Assembly: GCF_004104355.1 (NCBI RefSeq)
Contig: NZ_RJLM01000008.1
Location: 62,001-126,000, forward strand
Reading direction: 5' to 3'
Source of the DNA: Photobacterium chitinilyticum
Lineage (GTDB): Bacteria > Pseudomonadota > Gammaproteobacteria > Enterobacterales > Vibrionaceae
DNA: 64,000 nt
The notes under the pieces are model-generated. The model worked only from the letters and a program-made list of their open reading frames with translations, searched no databases and was not told the DNA's origin. Of the stretch, positions 50,952 through 61,268 are shown one piece after another (position 1 is the first letter of the stretch; every line of letters begins with the position of its first letter). A program made the position numbers and the translations under genes.

Positions 50952-51435
50952 CGACCGTAACTCCTTTACATGAAACAAATATCACACCGAATATGTAAAT
51001 TTAGTTTAGTCGTCACACTACTCATGTGAGAAATCGTTTGTTTAGAGATAAACACTCGGAAAAACCGAGCTATTGGACCACTTAGTAAGTAATATCCGCA
51101 CAATAAGTTTTAGACTGTCATACAGCGTCATATTTCGTACTACCGATTGACTCAATAACGGGGAAAAGTAGCTGTTTTTGTTCAGTGGCAAAGCAAAAGA
51201 TCTCGCTTCTTCCCCCTGTATGAAAGTAAATATTATACTCTTTAAAAACAAAAGTTTAACTTTAAAGGTAAAGTAATTATTACACTGAGGCAGACTCTAT
51301 TCGCTCACAAAACATACACAAATTTACTTTATGACAGTGAGTGTCATATTTCTGAAATATTCGATCTCTACCATCGCCCCCAGATTTCAAAAAAATGAAA
51401 CCCAAACGACATATCCTTGTCATGGAGAAATGATT
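50952..51435. other. Divergent region between nhaA and nptA
   Basis: 484 bases, A/T-rich. Contains a Pho-box-like pair CTGTCAT...CGTCAT (51115-51127) whose spacing is one base short of the consensus, and a palindrome ATGACA-GTGAG-TGTCAT (51331-51347) upstream of nptA. Either could be a regulator site. No small ORF with a ribosome binding site is seen. Confidence 0.4.
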
Positions 51436-52578
51436 ATGACTACCCAAGCCACTACTGCTGAGCCAATGAACAGCTCTATGCGCTGGGTCCGCTGGGCAAA
51501 TCTGGCGTTCATGCTTTACGTTCTACTTGTTGCTGTCTCGATGGTCAGCAGCGGCTTTAAATGGTCGGTAGGTGAACAAGCTAAAACGCTGTTTGAATTT
51601 GCATCCCACCCAGTTGCCGGTCTGATGATTGGCTTGGTGGCAACTTCGCTAATTCAATCGTCCAGTACTGTTACTTCGATTATTGTCGGCCTCGTGGCTG
51701 GTGGGTTACCTGTCGAAACGGCGATCCCGATGGTGATGGGCGCTAATATCGGCACAACAGTGACCAATACGCTTGTCAGTCTGGGCCACGCTCGCTGCAA
51801 AGACGAGTTCCGCCGTGCATTTGCAAGTGCAACCGTACATGATTTCTTCAACCTTCTAGCAGTTGCGATCTTCCTGCCGCTGGAAATGATGTTTGGCTTG
51901 CTTGAGAAAGTGTCTTCATGGCTCGTTTCGCCAATGATGGGTGCCGGCGATATGAGCATGAAGGGTCTTAACTTCATGAAACCACTAACCAAACCTGCTG
52001 TAGAAGTAGTGAAGGGCCCGCTGGAAGTAATGGGCAACATGGGTGGTATCGTACTTATCTTCATCGGTATCGCACTTATCTTCGTTGCCATCACGGCAAT
52101 GGGTAAGCTAATGCGAAGCCTAATGGTTGGCCGTGCTCGTGAAATACTGAAAAGTGCGATTGGCCGCGGGCCGCTGCACGGTATTGCATCTGGTACTGTG
52201 GTTACTGTTTTGGTTCAGTCATCGTCAACAACAACTAGCCTAATGGTTCCGCTAGTAGGTACAGGTGTTCTAAAGGTACGTGATGTCTACCCATTCACAC
52301 TGGGAGCAAACATCGGTACCTGTATCACGGCGCTACTGGCAGCAACCGCAATCTCCGGTGACTACGCTGTATTTGCCCTGCAAATTGCACTAGTACACCT
52401 GTCATTCAACGTAATGGCGACACTGTTTATCTTCGGTATCCCGACCTTGCGTGAACTACCGCTTAAAGCTGCCTTCTTCCTAGGCGAGCTCGCAACAAAG
52501 AGTAAAATGGCGGTAGCCGGCTACCTTGGCCTCGTGTTTATCGCGATTCCGAGTACGATCCTGGCCTTTACCGCCTAA
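51436..52578 (+). CDS. nptA: Sodium-dependent phosphate transporter NptA (SLC34-like)
   Basis: 380 residues from ATG 51436 (GGAG 8 bases upstream); the open frame to 51331 overlaps the palindromic regulatory site. Imports inorganic phosphate with Na+. The twofold repeat typical of Na/Pi cotransporters is evident: QSSSTVTSIIVGLVAGG with GANIGTTVTNTLVSLGH in the first half, and QSSSTTTSLMVPLVGTG with GANIGTCITALLAA in the second. Adjacent to nhaA, as a second sodium-linked transporter. V. cholerae carries nptA next to nhaR. Confidence 0.93.
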   Translation: MTTQATTAEPMNSSMRWVRWANLAFMLYVLLVAVSMVSSGFKWSVGEQAKTLFEFASHPVAGLMIGLVATSLIQSSSTVTSIIVGLVAGGLPVETAIPMVMGANIGTTVTNTLVSLGHARCKDEFRRAFASATVHDFFNLLAVAIFLPLEMMFGLLEKVSSWLVSPMMGAGDMSMKGLNFMKPLTKPAVEVVKGPLEVMGNMGGIVLIFIGIALIFVAITAMGKLMRSLMVGRAREILKSAIGRGPLHGIASGTVVTVLVQSSSTTTSLMVPLVGTGVLKVRDVYPFTLGANIGTCITALLAATAISGDYAVFALQIALVHLSFNVMATLFIFGIPTLRELPLKAAFFLGELATKSKMAVAGYLGLVFIAIPSTILAFTA

Positions 52579-52609
52579 GTACTCGCGACCAGACATTAAC
52601 AAATATAAA

Positions 52610-52634
52610 AAAAGCCCCGTAATTCGGGGCTTTT
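52610..52634. terminator. Terminator between nptA and thyA
   Basis: AAAAGCCCCG stem with loop TAATT and flanking A- and T-runs; serves the two convergent genes. Confidence 0.9.
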
Positions 52635-52707
52635 TGTTGTCCTTAATTTCTATTTCGGGAAACCAAAGTATTTCAATGCTGAATTTTTGTAACCCGTAGA
52701 AACAATT

Positions 52708-53559
52708 TTATACAGAAAAAGGGTATTTGATCGGCTCGTGATGCTGGTAGCCCACCACTTCAAAATCATCCATCGTGACCCAGGTTTCCAAATCTTCGAG
52801 GCTTTTGATCTCAGGGTTGATAATCAGCTGCGGTGAGCCAAACGGCTCGCGCTTGAGCTGTACATCTCGCATCAGCTCCAGTTGATCTTCATAGATATGA
52901 GCATTGATGATCTTATGGTAGGCCTGACCGGGCTTCTTACCGGTTATCTGTGCCATCAATGCCAGCAAGGTATACACCTGGATTTGGTTAAAATTCAGGC
53001 CAAGCGGCACATCACAAGAACGCTGATAACTGGTGAGGTACAGAGTATCTCCCAGCAACGAAAAGGTATGGGTATGCATACAAGGACGCAGGCAGCCCAT
53101 GTCGAACTCACCCGGATTATAAAACGTCAGTATTTCACCTCGGTCATCAATCCCCCGGCTCAGATCATCAACAATCTTCCGCAACTGGTCAATTGTCGAG
53201 CCATCCGACTTCTGCCAGCTGCGTCCCTGAACCCCATAGACCCGGCCCATATCATCATGGCCCTTCCGGTGTGGGTTATTCAGCCAAGCCTGATTGTCAT
53301 TGGCATTCATGTCCCAGGTTTTAGTACCCAAAGCACGGAAATCTGCAGCATTATCATAGCCACGAATATAGCCGAGCAACTCTGCAATCGCGGCTTTCCA
53401 GAAGCTCTTACGCGTGGTGATTAGTGGGAATTGATTGTTTTCCACATCATAGGTCAAGTCGGCATTCACGACAGTCAGGCATCGCTTGCCAGTTCGTTCA
53501 TTCTCAATCCAAACACCATCATCTACGATCCGCTGACACAGATCTAAATATTGTTTCAT
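52708..53559 (-). CDS. thyA: Thymidylate synthase
   Basis: 283 residues; methylates dUMP to dTMP with methylene-tetrahydrofolate. The catalytic Cys160 is in [14 protein letters not shown], the folate/dUMP motif [15 protein letters not shown] is intact, and the C-terminus ends [11 protein letters not shown], close to the usual invariant end. It carries a 19-residue insertion relative to E. coli ThyA (264), which I believe is normal in Vibrio. Downstream of lgt but separated by a terminator. Confidence 0.97.
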   Translation of the reverse strand: MKQYLDLCQRIVDDGVWIENERTGKRCLTVVNADLTYDVENNQFPLITTRKSFWKAAIAELLGYIRGYDNAADFRALGTKTWDMNANDNQAWLNNPHRKGHDDMGRVYGVQGRSWQKSDGSTIDQLRKIVDDLSRGIDDRGEILTFYNPGEFDMGCLRPCMHTHTFSLLGDTLYLTSYQRSCDVPLGLNFNQIQVYTLLALMAQITGKKPGQAYHKIINAHIYEDQLELMRDVQLKREPFGSPQLIINPEIKSLEDLETWVTMDDFEVVGYQHHEPIKYPFSV

Positions 53560-53624
53560 CTTCCCGCCCGTTCATCTCTAAGCTGCACCGGTAAGGTACA
53601 ATTGCGCCCAATATTATCAGAATA

Positions 53625-53655
53625 CAAAAAAGGCAGCACCCTGAAGTGCTGCCTT
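53625..53655 (-). terminator. Terminator of lgt
   Basis: AAGGCAGCAC stem (53630-53639 with 53646-53655) followed by six T on the minus strand, 19 bases after the lgt stop. Confidence 0.9.
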
Positions 53656-53673
53656 GATCCAATACGCTTTCTA

Positions 53674-54480
53674 TTAGGCGGGTTTGTTTCTCGTCTGGGT
53701 TTTATACGCCCACAGCATCATCAACAGGCCGCCGATAACCATAGGTAGCGACAAGATCTGCCCCATGCTGATCCAACCGCCAAACAGCCCTAGGTGGGCA
53801 TCTGGTTCACGGAAGTACTCGACAATAAAGCGGAAACTGCCGTAACCGAACAGGAACAGACCAGACACAGCTCCCGCAGGGCGCGGCTTGCGGATAAAGA
53901 TATTCAGGATGATCAACAATACCAAGCCTTCGAGGAAAAACTCATACAGCTGCGACGGATGCCGCGGTAGCGGCCCACCTGTAGGAAAGATCATCGCCCA
54001 CGGTACATCCGAGGTACGTCCCCACAGCTCACCGTTGATAAAGTTACCCAAGCGTCCGACACCTAGCCCGAACGGTACCAGCGGTGCAACAAAATCAGCC
54101 ACATTGAAAAACGTCCGCCCTTGTTTGTGGGCATACCAGAACATCGCCGTGATCACACCCAGCAATCCGCCATGAAATGACATGCCTCCCGTCCATACCT
54201 TGAACAGATAGAGTGGGTTATCCAAAAACAAATCGAAATTATAAAAGAGCACATAGCCGATACGCCCACCAAGAACAACACCGAGGAAACCGGCAAACAA
54301 CAAGTCGCTGACCTGCTCCCGGGTCCAGCCGCTGCCCGGCTTGTCGGCCCGATGGTTTGCCAACCACATAGCAAAAACAAAACCCAACAAATACATCAGT
54401 CCGTACCAGCGTATGGCTAATGGACCAATTTCAATCAAAATGGGGTCAATGTTTGGAAACGTCAAATAACCTTGGCTCAT
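53674..54480 (-). CDS. lgt: Prolipoprotein diacylglyceryl transferase
   Basis: 268 residues with about seven membrane segments. Attaches diacylglycerol to the lipobox cysteine, the step before LspA (gene at 41538-42068 in this window). The signature is SFHGGLLGV with essential His, followed by [14 protein letters not shown] (essential Arg/Asn/Glu). It is downstream of a TSUP permease with a 67-base gap and upstream of thyA. Confidence 0.97.
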   Translation of the reverse strand: MSQGYLTFPNIDPILIEIGPLAIRWYGLMYLLGFVFAMWLANHRADKPGSGWTREQVSDLLFAGFLGVVLGGRIGYVLFYNFDLFLDNPLYLFKVWTGGMSFHGGLLGVITAMFWYAHKQGRTFFNVADFVAPLVPFGLGVGRLGNFINGELWGRTSDVPWAMIFPTGGPLPRHPSQLYEFFLEGLVLLIILNIFIRKPRPAGAVSGLFLFGYGSFRFIVEYFREPDAHLGLFGGWISMGQILSLPMVIGGLLMMLWAYKTQTRNKPA

Positions 54481-54547
54481 TCAATCAATCTCAAAAATAG
54501 GGGCAAGGAACTGGTTATTAACCATCAACTCTTACCGCTGTAAGCAA

Positions 54548-55351
54548 TTATCCCAAAAACATCTCCGCGCTGATAAACAGCAAGAAGACGGCAAAAATCT
54601 TTTTCAATGTCATGGTCGGCAAACGGCTGACCAATGCAGCACCATAACGGGTTGTGATCATTGAAGTCATCACAATCCCCATTAATGCCGGAAAATAAAC
54701 ATAACCAATACTCATGGCAGGCAGAGTCTCATCACCGATACCGGCGGCAATAAACCCCATCATTCCCGCGACTGCAATCAATGCACCGGATAATGAAGCA
54801 CACCCGATGGCACGACGCATTTCAACACCATGCCAGCTGAGATACGGAACCGTCAGTGATCCTCCTCCGATCCCAGCTAAGCTCGACACTACACCGATCA
54901 CCCCGCCACTGCATACCGTTGCCATTGGTCCCGGCAATTGACGCAGACTGGAGATCCGCATTGAGACCAGCATTTGCAATGCCAATAGTAGTACAATAAC
55001 CGCAAATATTTTCGGCAGCAGCGCCGTCGGTACCAACTCAGCGATAGCACTGCCGCCAAGCCCACCAACAATCACCCCCGGGGCCAAAGATTTCACAATC
55101 GTGAAATCCACATTACCCAGCTTGATGTGGTTACGGGCGGACGAGCCAGAGGTCAATACAATACTGGCGAGTGATGTGGCCAACGCAATATGCATTACCA
55201 GCTCACTTTCAATACCTGCCTGCGGTAACAACCAAACCAGCGCCGGCACAACCAGCAGTCCACCACCAATTCCCAGCAAACCGGCCAGCAAGCCGACACA
55301 GCTCCCTAAGCCCAGACACATGGCAAATAGCCATAATACGTTATCTATCAT
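54548..55351 (-). CDS. TSUP-family (TauE/SafE) membrane permease
   Basis: 267 residues, eight predicted transmembrane helices in two repeats. The glycine-rich signature appears twice: LLAGLLGIGGGLLVVPALVWLL near the start and GVVSSLAGIGGGSLTVPYLSW in the middle. The family transports sulfite, sulfonates or related anions; the substrate here is unknown. It starts 6 bases after ptsP, so it is cotranscribed with rppH-ptsP. Functional link to nitrogen PTS is not established. Confidence 0.9.
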   Translation of the reverse strand: MIDNVLWLFAMCLGLGSCVGLLAGLLGIGGGLLVVPALVWLLPQAGIESELVMHIALATSLASIVLTSGSSARNHIKLGNVDFTIVKSLAPGVIVGGLGGSAIAELVPTALLPKIFAVIVLLLALQMLVSMRISSLRQLPGPMATVCSGGVIGVVSSLAGIGGGSLTVPYLSWHGVEMRRAIGCASLSGALIAVAGMMGFIAAGIGDETLPAMSIGYVYFPALMGIVMTSMITTRYGAALVSRLPTMTLKKIFAVFLLFISAEMFLG

Positions 55352-55357
55352 TTTAAC

Positions 55358-57616
55358 CTACTGCTTACCGGCCCGGATAAACCCACCCAAGCCACGCTCG
55401 TCGACAAACTCAGTTGTTCTGGTACGCACATCATCAGCGAATGTCGCCTTCAAAGCAAATCGACTTAGCTGCTCCATCTCGCTGACCGAAATATGACGCA
55501 GAATATACTTAATTCTGGCGACATTGCGGGTATTCATACTCAACGAGCGATACCCCATTCCAACCAACAACAGCGCCCCAACCGGATCACCTGCGAGTTC
55601 ACCACAGACACTCACCGGTATATTCAAGGCATTACTGGTGTCGATAATGTGCTTCATAGCATGGAGTACCGCCGGGTGCAGTGCATCATAGACACTTGCC
55701 ACCCGTGAATTGTTCCGATCAACGGCCAATAAATATTGAGTCAGATCGTTGCTGCCGACAGAAATAAAATCCACTTTTCCTTTTAGCGCCGGCAGCTGGT
55801 ATAAGATCGACGGTACCTCAATCATGATCCCGAGCCTTGGCCGCTTCAACACCTTTCCCTGCTCTTTGGCATAACACGCGACTTCTCTATAGGCACGGTC
55901 AATCAATGCGTTAGATTCATCAAGTTCAGCAATTCCGGATATCATCGGCAGTAAAATATCCATATTTTCTAGTCCGATACTTGCTTTCAGCATCGCTCTG
56001 ACCTGAATCAGGAAAATCTCAGGATGATCAAGCGTAAAACGAATACCCCGCCAGCCCAGAAAAGGGTTATCTTCTTCGATGGTCAGGTACGGCAGAGGCT
56101 TGTCACCACCGACATCCAAGGTCCGCATTACCACCTGTTTATCATGGTAGGTCGATAAAATAGCCCGGTACTGCACCGTTTGTTCTTCTTCAGATGGGAA
56201 GCTGCGCTGCAATAAAAAGGGAACTTCCGTTCGATAGAGCCCAACCCCATCCACACCTTGGTTCACAGCAATACTGGTATCGGCGCTCAGCCCGGCATTG
56301 AGGTGAATATGAATACGCTGGTTATCCCGCGTATAAGAGGCCTTGCCGAGCTCCTCTTCTACAGTTTGGGTCAGCTCGTTTTCTTCTTTGAGCAGGCGAT
56401 TGTATTCTGCGAGTACGTGCCGATTCGGATTGACCAGGAAATCCCCCCGATATCCGTCAACGATCACCTGACAATTGTGAACTTTCTCAGGAATAAAATC
56501 GACGCCCATAATCGCCGGCAAACCAAGAGCCCTCGAGAGAATCGCGGCATGAGAGTTCGCCGCCCCTTCCTGCGCGACAACCGCCGCCAGCTTATCTCGG
56601 GGAATACTGGCCAGCATGGCCGCTGTCAGCTCACGTGTCAGTAAGACAACCGGTTCATCCCACTGGTGTTCGGTCACATCATCATTATGGAGGAAAAACA
56701 GCAGGCGCTGGCCAAGTTCTCGGATATCTTGCGCCCGCTCTTTGAGGTAGTCATCTTTCATGTTGGCAAAGCGATCAGAGTAAGCCTCGACAACTTGGCG
56801 GATAGCCCATTCAGCCAAATCACCACCGACAACCTTGGCAAACAGATCTTTACGCAACATTGGATCATTGAGCAAGTGGCTGAACAAATCAAAAATCGCC
56901 AGCGTTTCTTTATGCAGCTCGCTGTCGAAACGCTTTCGCAACCGACGGAATTCGGCACTGGCAAGTTCAATCGCAATGCTCAGTCTTTCCTGTTCAGCTT
57001 CTATATCCAGACAAGACGCCGGCAGCACCTGCTCTAGCCGTGGCTGGTTATCATCCCACCAGGCGCGTGCAACCGCTACTCCAGTAGAAGCAGCGGAACC
57101 AATCAGGTGCAGCCCATCACGTTGGTCCGGCCACATTCCCTGCGCCTTGGCATGAGCAAATATCACCGCCAACTGGGCTGCCAGCGTCACCATGAAAGAC
57201 TCTTCGCTTTCATCAAACTCACGTCGCTGTTGCTGCTGAATAACCAGTACGCCTAAGACCTGGCGCTGATGAATAATAGGCGTACCGAAGAAGGAACCGA
57301 AAGACTCTTCACCAATACCGGGAAAATGTTTGAAATGAGGATGATGCCTGGCATCTGCGACATTAATAGGTTCGGCCCGGCTACCAACCAGCCCAACCAG
57401 GCCTTCACCAAAAGCTAGCTCTATCTGGTAGTGGGGCTTTGTCAGCCCCTGTGTTGCCATCAGGGTAAATTGCTGTCGCTCGTGATCAGCAATATAGACA
57501 GAACAGCACTCTGTCTTCATTGCCCGGCAGGTACTGACAACAAGTTGATCAAGCGCTTCAATTAAACTTGGGGCGCTTGCGACCTTCTCAACAATTTCTC
57601 TAAGCTGCGTCAGCAT
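55358..57616 (-). CDS. ptsP: Phosphoenolpyruvate-protein phosphotransferase PtsP (EI-Ntr)
   Basis: 752 residues. First component of the nitrogen-related phosphotransferase system, passing phosphate from PEP to NPr. Order: N-terminal GAF domain (about 1-165), helical EI N-domain (about 170-300), swivelling phosphohistidine domain with the active His in EGAANSHAAILSRALGLPAIMG (about 350), and the PEP-binding barrel (about 420-740), including DVGGDKPLPY, GWRGIRF and VCGELAGDP. Cotranscribed with rppH (26 bases upstream) and the TSUP permease, as in E. coli rppH-ptsP. Confidence 0.97.
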   Translation of the reverse strand: MLTQLREIVEKVASAPSLIEALDQLVVSTCRAMKTECCSVYIADHERQQFTLMATQGLTKPHYQIELAFGEGLVGLVGSRAEPINVADARHHPHFKHFPGIGEESFGSFFGTPIIHQRQVLGVLVIQQQQRREFDESEESFMVTLAAQLAVIFAHAKAQGMWPDQRDGLHLIGSAASTGVAVARAWWDDNQPRLEQVLPASCLDIEAEQERLSIAIELASAEFRRLRKRFDSELHKETLAIFDLFSHLLNDPMLRKDLFAKVVGGDLAEWAIRQVVEAYSDRFANMKDDYLKERAQDIRELGQRLLFFLHNDDVTEHQWDEPVVLLTRELTAAMLASIPRDKLAAVVAQEGAANSHAAILSRALGLPAIMGVDFIPEKVHNCQVIVDGYRGDFLVNPNRHVLAEYNRLLKEENELTQTVEEELGKASYTRDNQRIHIHLNAGLSADTSIAVNQGVDGVGLYRTEVPFLLQRSFPSEEEQTVQYRAILSTYHDKQVVMRTLDVGGDKPLPYLTIEEDNPFLGWRGIRFTLDHPEIFLIQVRAMLKASIGLENMDILLPMISGIAELDESNALIDRAYREVACYAKEQGKVLKRPRLGIMIEVPSILYQLPALKGKVDFISVGSNDLTQYLLAVDRNNSRVASVYDALHPAVLHAMKHIIDTSNALNIPVSVCGELAGDPVGALLLVGMGYRSLSMNTRNVARIKYILRHISVSEMEQLSRFALKATFADDVRTRTTEFVDERGLGGFIRAGKQ

Positions 57617-57642
57617 AATAAACCCTATTCGGTAATCCTGAG

Positions 57643-58164
57643 TTATCCCCGCTTGCCTCTGCGCTTTATCTTGCGCTCTTTTCTCTCCTTAAACGGCATA
57701 GCCATCGCCGCAAACTCTTTTAGCGCCCGCCGATAGACATCACGCTTAAAAGAGACGACTTGTCGAACCGGGTACCAGTAACTCACCCAACGCCAACCAT
57801 CAAACTCAGGTGTGCTGCCACGCTGCATATTCACCTTTGACTCATCACATTCCAAGCTGAGCAAAAACCATTTTTGCTTTTGCCCGATACAAACAGGTTT
57901 AGAGTCCCACCTTACAAGACGTTTAGGTAATTTATAACGTAGCCAGTGTCGACTTGACGCTAAAATTCGGACATCTTTTTTAGTAAGCCCTACTTCCTCG
58001 TACAATTCCCGGAACATGGCCTGCTCAGGGGTTTCCCCTTCATCAATACCACCTTGCGGAAACTGCCAGGAATGTTGTCCATATCGTCGAGCCCAGAATA
58101 CTTGGCCATGGCTATTACAGATCACAATCCCTACATTAGGGCGGTATCCATCGCCATCAATCAC
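57643..58164 (-). CDS. rppH: RNA pyrophosphohydrolase RppH (Nudix)
   Basis: 173 residues. Removes pyrophosphate from the 5' end of mRNA to trigger RNase E decay. The Nudix box occupies residues 38-60 ([20 protein letters not shown]) and matches the consensus fully. The N-terminus [15 protein letters not shown] is as in E. coli. The basic tail [15 protein letters not shown] is unusually lysine/arginine-rich. Divergent from mutH across an 808-base non-coding region. Confidence 0.96.
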   Translation of the reverse strand: MIDGDGYRPNVGIVICNSHGQVFWARRYGQHSWQFPQGGIDEGETPEQAMFRELYEEVGLTKKDVRILASSRHWLRYKLPKRLVRWDSKPVCIGQKQKWFLLSLECDESKVNMQRGSTPEFDGWRWVSYWYPVRQVVSFKRDVYRRALKEFAAMAMPFKERKERKIKRRGKRG

Positions 58165-58972
58165 TGGACGACCTCAAGTATAAATATCTATTAACAGTGA
58201 TTTTTTCACAGACGATGCAACGGGTAAACAAACATTCTAATTAATAACCATTTTTTCCTACCTAGCACTCAATTTCTGGATAACTTCGAACACCTGGCGA
58301 GTTTATAAACAAACAAATGAGACCTATGCCACATTTATACACGCTTTCTGTGGATAGATTTGTGCAGAAACCCTATATCAGTCGTATTCACTCATGTCTC
58401 CAGCAAATAAAACCTTTGTACCAGCATAAAACAAAAAAAATAAACATTCTAAAAAACAATGAAATAAGTCATCACACAAGACCTGATATTACTATTTTTC
58501 AAAGATCTTCCGTTTAGGTAAAACAGATCGGTTAAAGATCAACCAACAGCTGCTTTATCCACATCACACACCACGAACAGCTGTTTTTTTACTCGCCACA
58601 CTGTGCAAAATCTCCCCACACACCTGGATAAATAACCAGATAGCGATAATTTAAAATAATTGCTCAAGCATCCTGTGGATATCTTTGTAAAAGATCCTTA
58701 CATTCCTCTTTTATAAGCTTGTCTTTCGCAAACCAGAGCGCCTTCAGCTCTTTTTCCAACCCTAACAAATCAATTTAATTCAACATGTTATAACTACAAC
58801 CAGTACACTGCATCAGTGATCTTCCAACTGCAACCATGAAGATCGTACGATATTCAACCACTTTGAACGTCGTCACTTCCTGTTCTTCTTTCGTACTATT
58901 ATCAGCATAGAAGTGCTGTGGTAGTATGCCCGGTTCCAACGACTATTAGCACGAGAGTGCCTTTATATTAAT
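58165..58972. other. Non-coding rppH-mutH region with DnaA-box cluster (DARS2-like)
   Basis: 808 bases with no gene. A compact trio of DnaA-box-like 9-mers lies at 58335-58343 (+, TTATACACG), 58349-58357 (-, CTATCCACA) and 58361-58369 (-, TTCTGCACA), each one base from TTATNCACA; the first two face each other. A perfect TTATCCACA is at 58555-58563, with one-mismatch boxes at 58275-58283, 58602-58610 and 58674-58682. Six GATC sites fall between 58504 and 58843. From memory, E. coli DARS2, a DnaA-reactivating site, lies between rppH (nudH) and mutH and has a three-box core. The region also holds both gene promoters. Confidence 0.65.
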
Positions 58973-59641
58973 ATGCGCCCAACTCCACAAACTGAGCTAG
59001 AGCTCCTTGGCCGCGCTCGTGATTTGGCTGGCCTGTCGCTAGGCGAGCTTGCCCTGCAGGCCGATATCGTTACACCTCCGGATCTAAAACGAGACAAAGG
59101 CTGGGTCGGTCAGTTGCTGGAGTGGCACCTCGGCGCTACCGCAGGAAGTAGACCTATCCCTGATTTTGTTGAGCTTGGTATCGAGTTGAAAACGATCCCG
59201 ATTGGCTACAACGGCAAACCACTAGAGACAACTTTTGTCTGTGTTGCACCGCTCATTGGCCTCCAGGGCCTCAGTTGGGAAAATAGCCATATCCGTCACA
59301 AACTGGCAAAGGTATTATGGATCCCCGTTGAAGGAGAGCGTGACATCCCCCTGGCAGACCGGCATGTTGGCTCACCTTTATTATGGAGCCCGTCAGCCGA
59401 TGAAGAGCAACGGTTACGCAGGGACTGGGAAGAATTGATGGATATGATTGTGCTTGGGCATGTCGAACAAATTACAGCACGCCACGGCGAGATCTTGCAG
59501 CTACGACCAAAAGCAGCAAACAGCAAGGCACTGACAGAAGCCTATGGTGCCAATGGCCAGCCGATCAAAACCCTGCCACGTGGCTTTTACCTAAAAACCC
59601 ACTTTACCGCAGAGCTACTTGAGCGCTACTTCATTTTATAG
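58973..59641 (+). CDS. mutH: DNA mismatch repair endonuclease MutH
   Basis: 222 residues. Nicks the unmethylated strand at hemimethylated GATC sites during mismatch repair, which implies Dam methylation in this organism. Catalytic residues correspond to E. coli Glu56, Asp70, Glu77, Lys79: here Glu50, Asp64, Glu71, Lys73 in [12 protein letters not shown]. The C-terminus has [16 protein letters not shown]. It overlaps the following minus-strand gene tail to tail by 6 bases. Confidence 0.97.
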   Translation: MRPTPQTELELLGRARDLAGLSLGELALQADIVTPPDLKRDKGWVGQLLEWHLGATAGSRPIPDFVELGIELKTIPIGYNGKPLETTFVCVAPLIGLQGLSWENSHIRHKLAKVLWIPVEGERDIPLADRHVGSPLLWSPSADEEQRLRRDWEELMDMIVLGHVEQITARHGEILQLRPKAANSKALTEAYGANGQPIKTLPRGFYLKTHFTAELLERYFIL

Positions 59642-59938
59642 TGAAATTGTCATATCTTCCCGACAGTCAGATACTTTGCCATCGGCAGAAAACTCGTCAT
59701 AGGGGTCCGTCACTCGTAATATCACTGAAGTGATCCCCAACGGACGAAGTAAATCTTTCACCTGCTCGATAGACTGAAAACGAACCATCTCGTCATTATC
59801 ATCCTTCAAGGGCTCAAGCTGATGCTTGAACTCAACTTCCATTAAGTAATCCGAGCACCCCGCATAGCTAGTCACAATGCATTTCGGAACTTTTCCATCA
59901 TCGACTTTAAGCCAGTGCTTCAACTGCGATAGTTTCAT
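59636..59938 (-). CDS. Small conserved protein (possibly DUF6482)
   Basis: 100 residues, acidic, no signal peptide or membrane segment. Predicted mixed alpha/beta fold: [18 protein letters not shown] at the start and [21 protein letters not shown] in the second half. I recall similar small proteins of Vibrio and Pseudomonas listed as DUF6482, but I am not certain. It is convergent with mutH and divergent from tas. Function unknown. Confidence 0.75.
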   Translation of the reverse strand: MKLSQLKHWLKVDDGKVPKCIVTSYAGCSDYLMEVEFKHQLEPLKDDNDEMVRFQSIEQVKDLLRPLGITSVILRVTDPYDEFSADGKVSDCREDMTISL

Positions 59939-60126
59939 TACATCTCCCCGGAGCCTGTCAGACCATCAGATATTTTACTGTTCCAGTGTATAACTATGTG
60001 TCACGGTAACCATATCGGCAAGATATAGCTGACATATTAAGTCCCTGCCTTGTTCAGTATTTCGTCTTCTCAGTCTCCAATAGACAGGTTATATTCAATA
60101 GATAGCAACCAGTCCAAGGAGGGCTT

Positions 60127-61161
60127 ATGGAATACCACCGACTCCCCCATTCCTCGCTCGAAGTCAGTAAGATCTGCCTCGGAACCATGACATTTGGCGA
60201 GCAGAACAGCGAAGCGGAAGCGCACAGCCAATTAGACTTGGCAATTGAGCGCGGGGTAAACTTCATCGACACTGCTGAGATGTACCCAGTCCCACCAACA
60301 CCGGGCACGCAAGGACTCACCGAAAGCTATATTGGCAACTGGCTAAAAAAATCAGGAAAGCGAGATAAAGTAGTGCTGGCAACCAAGGTCACCGGCCCTA
60401 GAGGCCTGCCTTATATCCGTGAAAAAATGGCACTGGATCGGCGCAATATCCATGATGCGATTGAAACCAGCCTCAACCGCCTGCAAACCGATTATATCGA
60501 TCTCTACCAAATCCACTGGCCACAACGGGAAACCAACTGCTTTGGCAGCCTGAACTATCAATACACAGAGGACCATTCTGGCACTACGATTACTGATAGT
60601 CTGGAAGCTCTGGCCGAACTGGTACGTTCCGGTAAAATTCGCTATATCGGCCTGTCCAATGAAACACCGTGGGGCGTTATGTCATTTCTTCGCTTGGCCG
60701 AGAAACACAATCTTCCTCGCGTGATCACTATCCAGAATCCTTATAACCTCCTTAACCGCAGTTTTGAGATCGGGTTATCGGAAATTAGCCACCATGAAGG
60801 GGTTGAGTTACTCGCATATTCACCGTTGGCATTCGGTATACTGAGCGGCAAATATCTCAATGGCGCTCGACCAGAAGGTGCCCGCTGCACTCTGTTCGAA
60901 AGATTCTCACGCTATTTTAACCCGCAAGGTATTGCTGCGACCCAAGCCTATATCGACATAGCCAACAGGCACGGCCTGGATCCTGCCAAGATGGCTCTCG
61001 CCTTCGTTAATCAGCGTCCTTTCGTTGCCTCCAATATAATCGGGGCGACAAGCCTTGAACAGCTTGAGGCCAATATCGACAGTGTCAACCTCGCGCTTGG
61101 CAGTGAGGTGCTGGCCGATCTGGAAGAGGTGGGGATCACCTACTCCAATCCTTGCCCGTAG
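60127..61161 (+). CDS. tas: Aldo/keto reductase Tas
   Basis: 344 residues, NADP(H)-dependent aldo/keto reductase of the Tas group. The catalytic tetrad residues are visible: Asp and Tyr in NFIDTAEMYPVPP, Lys in VLATKVTGPRG, His in DLYQIHWPQRE. The extended YPVPPTPGTQGLTE segment is typical of Tas. Natural substrate unknown; the E. coli gene was found as a suppressor of tyrosine auxotrophy. E. coli and V. cholerae also keep tas near mutH. AAGGAGGGC lies close to the ATG. Confidence 0.93.
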   Translation: MEYHRLPHSSLEVSKICLGTMTFGEQNSEAEAHSQLDLAIERGVNFIDTAEMYPVPPTPGTQGLTESYIGNWLKKSGKRDKVVLATKVTGPRGLPYIREKMALDRRNIHDAIETSLNRLQTDYIDLYQIHWPQRETNCFGSLNYQYTEDHSGTTITDSLEALAELVRSGKIRYIGLSNETPWGVMSFLRLAEKHNLPRVITIQNPYNLLNRSFEIGLSEISHHEGVELLAYSPLAFGILSGKYLNGARPEGARCTLFERFSRYFNPQGIAATQAYIDIANRHGLDPAKMALAFVNQRPFVASNIIGATSLEQLEANIDSVNLALGSEVLADLEEVGITYSNPCP

Positions 61162-61178
61162 ATACCGCTGTACCCTTC

Positions 61179-61207
61179 AAAAAAAGCCCCCGTCAAACAA
61201 CGGGGGC
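61179..61207 (-). terminator. Terminator of the DUF1127 gene
   Basis: GCCCCCG stem with an 8-base loop (61186-61207). A T-run follows only on the minus strand, so it ends the DUF1127 transcript; it may also stop tas. Confidence 0.8.
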
Positions 61208-61268
61208 CCAGCTAAATTAAATCGAGTCATCGCGCCTTACTCATACCGCTGAGAATAAGGCGCGACTA

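Noticed and set aside
51115-51131. Pho box upstream of nptA
   Set aside because: The two half-repeats are 10 rather than 11 bases apart and the second lacks a base, so I do not call it a PhoB site.
58317-58517. 66-codon plus-strand frame in the rppH-mutH gap
   Set aside because: No ribosome binding site and it covers the DnaA-box trio; composition unlike coding sequence.
58165-58972. The region as the chromosomal replication origin
   Set aside because: It lacks the gidA/mioC/dnaA neighbourhood and the A/T-rich 13-mer repeats expected of oriC; a DARS-type site fits better.
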